Shown here piece after piece: positions 7,439 to 12,431 of a stretch of DNA of 12,431 nt (positions are counted from its first letter, which is position 1; the number at the start of each line of letters is the position of its first letter). A model generated the notes under the pieces. It was not told where the DNA came from. It searched no databases and saw only the letters and a program-made list of their open reading frames with translations. Origin of the DNA: JALHVH01 sp964544265 (GTDB lineage: Bacteria > Acidobacteriota > Aminicenantia > Aminicenantales > Saccharicenantaceae); contig CAZJBD010000069.1 of the NCBI GenBank assembly GCA_964544265.1, positions 1-12,431 of the forward strand, written 5' to 3'. The position numbers were made by a program, and so were the translations under genes.

Positions 7439-7589
7439 GATAATTATATATAGCAATTTTTATTAAAAATATGAGCAAAATTCATGCCAGGTCTAGAGGA
7501 AGTCTAAATTATTGATATAACTAGGAATACAGGAAAATAATATAAAGAATATCAGCTTGACTTCAAATAATTGCATAAAACTATTCAAA

Positions 7590-9770
7590 TTATTGAATCT
7601 TTTCCCCTCCGGACTTGCAGCGTTCGATGACCGACTCCAGCTGGGCCTTGGCCGCGGGCGAGAGCTCCTCGTATGTGCGGCTGGCCTTGTAGGCCATCAA
7701 ATGGGTCAGGGCTTTGGCCCGGTCGCCCATCTCCAGGAAGGCCGAGCCGAGGAAGTAATGGGCCTCATCGAGCCCCGGGTCGAGGGCCAGAGCTCTCTCC
7801 AGGCTTTCAACGGCCCGGACGAACTGCCCCCGCTGGAACCGGGCCACGCCCAGGCTGAAGTGGGCGACTCCGTAGCCAGGGTCAAGGGTGACCGCTTTTT
7901 CGAAGGCAGCCAGAGCCGCCTCATAGGATTCAGCCCGCTTCGTCTTCCGGAAGACATCAAAATGAACGGTACCCAGGTTATGGTAGGTTAGGGCGAATGT
8001 TCGGTCAATGCTAAGTGAGTGTTCAAAGCAAACCAAGGCTTGTTCGACATTCCCCGTTTTCCAGAAGGCCAACCCGACGCAATTCCAGACCACGGGGTCG
8101 AACTCCACCTGGGGAAAGCTTTTCGCCTCGAAGGCCTGGAGCGCCTCATCGTACCGCCCGGCCTCCGAGAGGTCGGCGATCTGCTGGAAATAAATATCGT
8201 AGTTTTCGGGCATGGCCTCGAGGCCAAGACGGATGACGGCCAGGGCGTCATCGGTTCGGCCCTGCTCCTTGTAGATCCGTGATAGGTTGAGATAGGCCGC
8301 GCTGATATTCTTGCGGGCTGTCAGCACCTCGCGCAGGGCGTTGATAGCCTCGCTCGCTTTTCCGGCCTTATAGAGTTTCATAGCGTCCGCGGCGCGGTTA
8401 TGATAGGGCAGGAGCGCGGCCACGGAATCCTCGGTGCCGAAGTCCGTTTTGCGGGGGCCGGGCAAGCTGGCCACGTAGCCGAGACTGCGCAGCTCCTCCA
8501 AGGTCGCCCGGTCCGCAGCCTGGCCGGCCTTATCGCCTTCGGACGACGTCTGGCTCCGGACGATGGCCTCCAGCCGCTTCCTCGGTCCTGACGCGCCGGA
8601 CGCGCTGAGGATGTTTTTCTTCTCGCCGAAGTCCTTCTCGAGATCGTAGAACTCCGCTAGAGGCGAATCGATAAATTTTTCGTTCTCTTCGATGAAGCCG
8701 CGGAGCGGCGCCCAGCCCATCGTGAAATGGGGGCTGAGGGATTCAAAATAGATCGGCCGTTTTGCATCTTTCTTCCCCCGCATCAGGGGCAGCAGCGACG
8801 TGCCCTGCAGGGCAGCCGGCCGTCCGATACCAAGCAGCTCACAAACTGTTGGGAAGATGTCGATGTGGGAGACATTCTGGCCGACGATCCGGGGATCCAG
8901 GCCCGGCGCCCGGATGAAAAGGGGGACCCAAAGGGTCGCGTTGTAGGCCAAGTAACCGTGGGTTTGTTCGCCGTGGTCGCCGAGGGACTCGCCGTGGTCG
9001 CCGGTGAAAACGACGACCGTCCGGTCGGCAAGGTTTTGGAAATCCAAGTTGTCCAAGAGGTCCTTCAGCACGGCGTCGACATAAGCCACCTCCCCATCGT
9101 AGGGGCTCGCGGCGAACTGCGTTCGATATGGTTCCGGCGGCTCGTAGGGATCGTGGGGGTCATAGAAATGAACCCAGAGGAACCAGGGGGTCCTTGCGGT
9201 TCGCAGCCATTCCCTTGCCCGAGCCCACACGGCCGCGGCGGGCCTTTCCCCTTCCCTGATGCCAGCCCCGCTTTGGGTTTTTTCCGCCGGGCCGAATGCG
9301 TCATCGTAGACATCGAACCCTTGGTCGAGCCCAAAGTACGAGTCGAGAGGGAATCCGCCGATAAAGGCGCCGGTCGTGTAGCCTTGCGCTTTGAGATGCT
9401 CGGCCAGGGTCAGAAACTCGCCGCGGACAACGAAATTGACATTGTCGTGAACACCATGAAAGAGGGGAGTCGCACCGAGGAGGATATTGGTGTGAGCAGG
9501 AAGGGTCATGGGCACGTGGGTAAAGGCGCGTGAAAAAACGATGCTGCGCGCGGCCAGGCGGTCTATATTCGGAGTCAGGACGTGTTTGAAGCCGTAAACG
9601 CCGACCCTATCGGCCCTCAGGGTATCGACAGTGATGAAAAGGACGTTCGGTCTCGGCGCGGGGAGCGCCTTGGCAGCGCCGCGGCCCGGCGTCACGAATA
9701 GAACGGAGGTCAATCCAACCGCCAGCCCGGCGGCGACCATCACAGAAAGCCGTGCTTGACGTCCCGGCAT
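7590..9770 (-). CDS. Alkaline-phosphatase/sulfatase-superfamily enzyme fused to TPR repeats (Thr nucleophile)
   Basis: This 726-residue protein has an N-terminal hydrophobic segment (about 8-26), either signal peptide or anchor, so the catalytic domain should be extracytoplasmic. Residues 41 to about 390 show the sulfatase fold: NVLFITVDTLRADR with metal ligand D49, active-site MTLPAHTNILLG (88-99), HGVHDN (105-110), HFYDPHDPYEPP (201-212), TGDHGESLG with D258/H259 (256-264), and H271. The nucleophile position is Thr89, and the usual following Arg is His93. A true formylglycine sulfatase needs Cys or Ser there, so phosphoester or phosphotransfer chemistry is more likely. The hinge LRSLGYVASL (428-437) leads to about six to seven TPRs to residue 700 (AHFSLGVARFQRGQFVRAVE; AHYFLGSAFLEMGDRAKALT). 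The ATG at 9770 has no Shine-Dalgarno. It is divergent from and paralogous to the gene at 10052. Confidence 0.87.
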   Translation of the reverse strand: MPGRQARLSVMVAAGLAVGLTSVLFVTPGRGAAKALPAPRPNVLFITVDTLRADRVGVYGFKHVLTPNIDRLAARSIVFSRAFTHVPMTLPAHTNILLGATPLFHGVHDNVNFVVRGEFLTLAEHLKAQGYTTGAFIGGFPLDSYFGLDQGFDVYDDAFGPAEKTQSGAGIREGERPAAAVWARAREWLRTARTPWFLWVHFYDPHDPYEPPEPYRTQFAASPYDGEVAYVDAVLKDLLDNLDFQNLADRTVVVFTGDHGESLGDHGEQTHGYLAYNATLWVPLFIRAPGLDPRIVGQNVSHIDIFPTVCELLGIGRPAALQGTSLLPLMRGKKDAKRPIYFESLSPHFTMGWAPLRGFIEENEKFIDSPLAEFYDLEKDFGEKKNILSASGASGPRKRLEAIVRSQTSSEGDKAGQAADRATLEELRSLGYVASLPGPRKTDFGTEDSVAALLPYHNRAADAMKLYKAGKASEAINALREVLTARKNISAAYLNLSRIYKEQGRTDDALAVIRLGLEAMPENYDIYFQQIADLSEAGRYDEALQAFEAKSFPQVEFDPVVWNCVGLAFWKTGNVEQALVCFEHSLSIDRTFALTYHNLGTVHFDVFRKTKRAESYEAALAAFEKAVTLDPGYGVAHFSLGVARFQRGQFVRAVESLERALALDPGLDEAHYFLGSAFLEMGDRAKALTHLMAYKASRTYEELSPAAKAQLESVIERCKSGGEKIQ

Positions 9771-9779
9771 GCCGAAACG

Positions 9780-9808
9780 ACGATAACACTACAGTCAGGA
9801 CTCGTCAA
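9780..9808 (-). promoter_or_regulatory. Sigma70-like promoter candidate implying a leaderless transcript
   Basis: Minus-strand TTGACG (9808-9803) and TATCGT (9785-9780) are 17 bases apart. Only nine bases separate the -10 box from the ATG at 9770, so transcription would begin within about three bases of the start codon. That agrees with the missing Shine-Dalgarno. The -10 match is 4 of 6. Confidence 0.4.
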
Positions 9809-9813
9809 CTTAG

Positions 9814-9979
9814 AGGGGGAACCCGCTTCGCGTTTCCCCCTTCCAACGTTCGCTTCGCTCCCTGCCTCCCCTTCTCGGGCGGGGTGTAAACCCTCGCCCT
9901 GCGACCAAAGGGGCATACCGCCTTGGATCCCCCGACGAGCGGTTCCCCGGGTTAAGACCTGGGCATGTCATCGCTCGTC
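9814..9979. repeat. Cluster of four successive hairpin-forming inverted repeats
   Basis: The 281-base gap between the divergent enzyme genes contains four stems. H1 (9814-9841) has an 8-bp AGGGGGAA/TTCCCCCT stem with an inner CGC-TTC-GCG. H2 (9877-9899) has GGGCGGGG pairing with CCCTCGCC-C (8 pairs, one G-T). H3 (9905-9926) has CCAA/TTGG and inner GG/CC pairs with two bulges. H4 has outer arms GACGAGCG (9934-9941) and CGCTCGTC (9972-9979), and an inner CCCGGGT-TAAG-ACCTGGG (9946-9963, one G-T). There are no convincing T tracts, so these are not ordinary terminators. They may be dispersed palindromic repeats or a structured RNA/leader. No match to a known RNA family is recognised. Confidence 0.5.
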
Positions 9980-10051
9980 AAGGAAGGAGAGCGCGGTCGT
10001 TGGGAGCGGGAGAGAAATCCCTCCGGATTTATGCTAAGATTTTATTCCGTC

Positions 10052-12358
10052 ATGAAAAAGAGAACGCTTTTCATTATTGTAACGATCATCTTAATTGGAG
10101 CTGCCGCTGCCCTTTACCTTTTTATCCCCCGGAAAATGGATTTCACCCGGCTCCGGGGCGGCCGCGACTATAACGTCGTCCTGGTTACACTGGATACGAC
10201 TCGGGCCGACCGGCTCGGCTGTTACGGATTCAGGAATATCAAAACCCCAACCCTGGACATGCTCGCCTCACGCGGCATCAAATTCGAAAAGTGCTTCTCG
10301 ACGACCCCCCTCACGCTCCCGGCCCACACCTCGATCATGACCGGAACGCTTCCCCAATTCCATGGAGTCCGCGACAACGGCGGATTCATCGTGCCTCCCG
10401 AGATCAAGACCATGGCCGAGCTCTTCAAGGAAAAGGGCTATGCGACGTCGGCCTTCGTCGCCGCATATGTCCTCGATTCCCAGTGGGGACTCAACCAAGG
10501 CTTTGACATCTACTTTGACAACTTCGACCTGAGCAAGTTCGAGAGAATCTCTCTCGGCACGGTCCAGCGGCCGGCGAACGAGGTCATCGATCAGGCTCTT
10601 CCCTGGCTCGAAAGCAACAAGAGCCGAAAATTTTTCACCTGGATCCACCTCTATGATCCCCACACGCCTTATGAGCCTCCCCCGCCCTATGATAAGCAGT
10701 ATGCCGCCCACCCCTATCTGGGAGAGATCGCCTTCACCGACTCCCAGTTGGGCCGGGTTTGGGACTTCCTCGAAGCCAACGGCCTCCTCAGGACGACATT
10801 TTTGGTCGTTGCCGGGGACCACGGCGAAAGCCTGGGAGAACATGAGGAAGGGGCCCACGGCTTCTTCGTTTACCAACCGGCCATCCACGTCCCTCTGATC
10901 TTCATCACGCCCTTTGCGAAGCTTCAGGGAAGGAGTTCGCCCCGTATCTCCTCGCTCATCGACGTCCTCCCAACCCTCTGCGAGATGACTGGATTGGCCA
11001 CTCCCGACCAAACCCAAGGGAAGAGCCTCCTCCCCGCGTTCGAAGGTTCAAACAAAGGGCGGATTCCCTATGCATACTCGGAAAGCTTTTATCCGCGTTT
11101 TCACTTCGGCTGGTCAGAGCTTCGGGCCATCCAGAACGATCGCTACAAGCTGATCCTCGCCCCTATCCCCGAGCTCTATGACATCGTCCAGGACCCGGCC
11201 GAGGAAAAGAACCTCGTCTATCTTGAGAAAAAAACCTTCAAGGACATGAGCGCCGAGGCGGAGCGGTTCATCGCAACGTCCGAAGAGAACGCCTACGAAA
11301 TGGACATCCGCAAGGTCGACGAGGAGACGCGTGAAAAGCTGGCCGCCCTCGGCTACATCGGCTCGTTCCAGGACTCTTCCAAGCTCAAGGGCCGGAAGCT
11401 GGCCAATCCGCGGGAAAAGATCAAGATCTTCAACGAGCTGTCCAGGGCGCGGGAGATCGGCATGTCCGGACGGGCCTCGGAAGCGATCAAAATCATCGAC
11501 GGCATCATCGCCGACGATCCCGACATCACGGACGCCCACTTCACGCTCGGCAACCTCTATTTCAGGCAAAGGAAGTTCGAGGAAGCCATCGCCGCTTTCC
11601 TCAAGGCCTTCGAGAAAAAGCCCGATGATTCCTTCACCGTTATCAACATAGCCAACTCTTATGCTTCTCTGAAAAGATTCGATGAGGCCGAGGCGTTCGT
11701 CCTGGATTATTTCAAGAAGGGCTTCTCCGATGCCCAGCTTTACTACCTCCTGGGCAACATGAACTACATTCAACAAAAATACGATAAGGCCATCGCCTAC
11801 CTAGAAAAATGCTTATCCCTTAATCCCGAGTCCGTCTCTTCTTACAACGCCCTGGCCGCCATCTACACCATAAAGGATGATATAGTCAGGGCAAACGAAA
11901 ACATCCAGGCCGCCCTGAGGATCAATCCGCGGCTGACCAATGTCCAATACAACCTCGCCCAGATCCTGGAGAAGCAAGGAAGGCCCCGGGAGGCTGAGGA
12001 GGCCTACCTCCGCGAGATTGAGAACTCTCCCAAACACGTCAAGGCCATGTACAACCTGTCCCGGCTCTACCGCCTGGAGGGAAACGAGGAGCGGGAGCTG
12101 GAGTATCTGAAGAAGTGCATGGACGCCGAGCCCGAGTTCCCGTTGAGCTATTTCTATGCCGCCCGGATTTACCTCAACCGGGGACAGAATTACGAGGAAG
12201 CCATCAGCCTGGTCAAAAAGGGAATCGACCTTAAGCCCGGACGAGCCGAGCTTCCCTTGGGCTACTTCCTCCTGGCCGACCTCTACAGCCGTTTGGGCGA
12301 CAACCGGCTTTCCGAGGAATATGCGCGAAGGGGCCGAGACCTCGCGAATTCAAAATAA
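10052..12358 (+). CDS. Membrane-anchored alkaline-phosphatase/sulfatase-superfamily enzyme fused to TPR repeats (Thr nucleophile)
   Basis: This 768-residue protein begins MKKRTLFIIV and has a membrane segment at about 5-25 without a clear cleavage site. It is therefore probably anchored with the catalytic domain outside the cytoplasm. The sulfatase-fold domain (40 to about 400) shows NVVLVTLDTTRADRLGCYG with D48, active-site PLTLPAHTSIMTG (86-98), HGVRDN (104-109), HLYDPHTPYEPP (199-210), AGDHGESLG with D256/H257 (254-262), and H269. Thr88 replaces the formylglycine Cys/Ser and His92 replaces the Arg. The hinge LAALGYIGSF (430-439) precedes about eight TPRs (458-765; e.g. AHFTLGNLYFRQRKFEEAIA, VQYNLAQILEKQGRPREAEE). 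The frame is open upstream to 9965, but those codons are arginine/glutamate-rich, overlap the H4 hairpin and precede the membrane segment, so 10052 is chosen. No Shine-Dalgarno is visible. The substrate is unknown. Confidence 0.87.
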   Translation: MKKRTLFIIVTIILIGAAAALYLFIPRKMDFTRLRGGRDYNVVLVTLDTTRADRLGCYGFRNIKTPTLDMLASRGIKFEKCFSTTPLTLPAHTSIMTGTLPQFHGVRDNGGFIVPPEIKTMAELFKEKGYATSAFVAAYVLDSQWGLNQGFDIYFDNFDLSKFERISLGTVQRPANEVIDQALPWLESNKSRKFFTWIHLYDPHTPYEPPPPYDKQYAAHPYLGEIAFTDSQLGRVWDFLEANGLLRTTFLVVAGDHGESLGEHEEGAHGFFVYQPAIHVPLIFITPFAKLQGRSSPRISSLIDVLPTLCEMTGLATPDQTQGKSLLPAFEGSNKGRIPYAYSESFYPRFHFGWSELRAIQNDRYKLILAPIPELYDIVQDPAEEKNLVYLEKKTFKDMSAEAERFIATSEENAYEMDIRKVDEETREKLAALGYIGSFQDSSKLKGRKLANPREKIKIFNELSRAREIGMSGRASEAIKIIDGIIADDPDITDAHFTLGNLYFRQRKFEEAIAAFLKAFEKKPDDSFTVINIANSYASLKRFDEAEAFVLDYFKKGFSDAQLYYLLGNMNYIQQKYDKAIAYLEKCLSLNPESVSSYNALAAIYTIKDDIVRANENIQAALRINPRLTNVQYNLAQILEKQGRPREAEEAYLREIENSPKHVKAMYNLSRLYRLEGNEERELEYLKKCMDAEPEFPLSYFYAARIYLNRGQNYEEAISLVKKGIDLKPGRAELPLGYFLLADLYSRLGDNRLSEEYARRGRDLANSK

Positions 12359-12431
12359 ATTCATTTTTAAGTTACACTCCGGCCGGGAAGCATCTCTTTT
12401 CGTGTGAGAAGGAATCGAGGCTCCGGGCATC
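12359..12431. other. Non-coding tail of the window
   Basis: These 73 bases follow the stop of the second enzyme gene. A weak AT dyad (GAATT/AATTC) overlaps the stop codon and is followed by ATTTTTAA, too weak to call a terminator. No start of a further gene is visible. Confidence 0.4.

Larger units (their letters stand above)
7310..7589. other. AT-rich intergenic region between the sulfatase-fold gene and the receptor gene
   Basis: These 280 bases hold no credible gene. The half next to the receptor (7310-7420) is the likely leader. From about 7420 to 7589 the sequence is far more AT-rich than its surroundings. A TATAAT on the minus strand (7448-7443) could be the -10 of the receptor promoter, but no good -35 is seen 17 bases upstream. 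The region also contains the 11-bp tandem repeat listed separately and a 12-base near-repeat pair at 7562-7573 and 7584-7595. No clear terminator for the upstream gene was found. Confidence 0.5.

Noticed and set aside
8727..9533. Open frame of 268 codons on the plus strand, opposite the sulfatase-fold gene
   Set aside because: Antisense to a gene with clear catalytic motifs, with no recognisable features of its own.
9814..9979. CRISPR array
   Set aside because: The inverted repeats differ from each other in sequence and there is no regular repeat-spacer pattern or cas gene.
9965..10051. N-terminal extension of the second enzyme (29 codons)
   Set aside because: It precedes the membrane segment, overlaps a hairpin, is unlike a signal peptide and has no ribosome site.
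10268..11017. Open frame of 249 codons on the minus strand, opposite the second enzyme
   Set aside because: Same reasoning: a shadow frame opposite conserved motifs.
12346..12370. GAATT/AATTC dyad followed by ATTTTTAA after the second enzyme
   Set aside because: A five-pair AT-dominated stem overlapping the stop codon is too weak to call a terminator.

Overview
The window looks like a stretch of a Gram-negative, moderately GC-rich chromosome, most likely from the Acidobacteriota/Candidatus Aminicenantes part of the tree. This is inference from content: GWxTD-domain proteins, an Oar-like TonB-dependent receptor with an N-terminal carboxypeptidase-regulatory domain, and sulfatase-fold/TPR fusions are a combination typical of those lineages. 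Almost every protein starts with a signal peptide, lipobox or membrane anchor, so the whole window is devoted to the envelope. No mobile element, CRISPR array, tRNA or rRNA was seen.

Layout: (1) 2-292 (+), the 3' end of a gene for a beta-rich protein that converges on its neighbour. (2) 303-4272 (-), a probable three-gene operon transcribed right to left: a GWxTD/TPR secreted protein (4272-2218), a carboxypeptidase-regulatory/TPR secreted protein (2200-1286) and a GWxTD lipoprotein (1220-303). A promoter candidate with an abutting palindrome lies upstream (4292-4340). A terminator candidate lies beyond the last gene, inside the coding end of the convergent gene. (3) 4511-7309 (-), an Oar-like TonB-dependent receptor followed by a strong intrinsic terminator (4441-4477), which makes it its own transcription unit. 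(4) 7310-7589, an AT-rich intergenic region with an exact 11-bp tandem repeat. (5) 7590-9770 (-) and 10052-12358 (+), two divergent paralogues. Each joins an alkaline-phosphatase/sulfatase-superfamily catalytic domain to a long TPR tail. The 281-bp gap between them carries four successive potential hairpins.

How the genes may work together (inference): the receptor probably sits in the outer membrane and the others in the periplasm or anchored to a membrane. TPR domains in four proteins suggest scaffolding of protein complexes. The two sulfatase-fold enzymes have threonine where true sulfatases have the formylglycine-forming Cys/Ser, and histidine where they have arginine. They are therefore more likely phospho-group hydrolases or transferases than sulfatases. 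No proven system is recognisable. The most promising leads are the GWxTD/TPR operon of unknown function, the Thr-nucleophile enzyme pair, and the hairpin-rich region between that pair.
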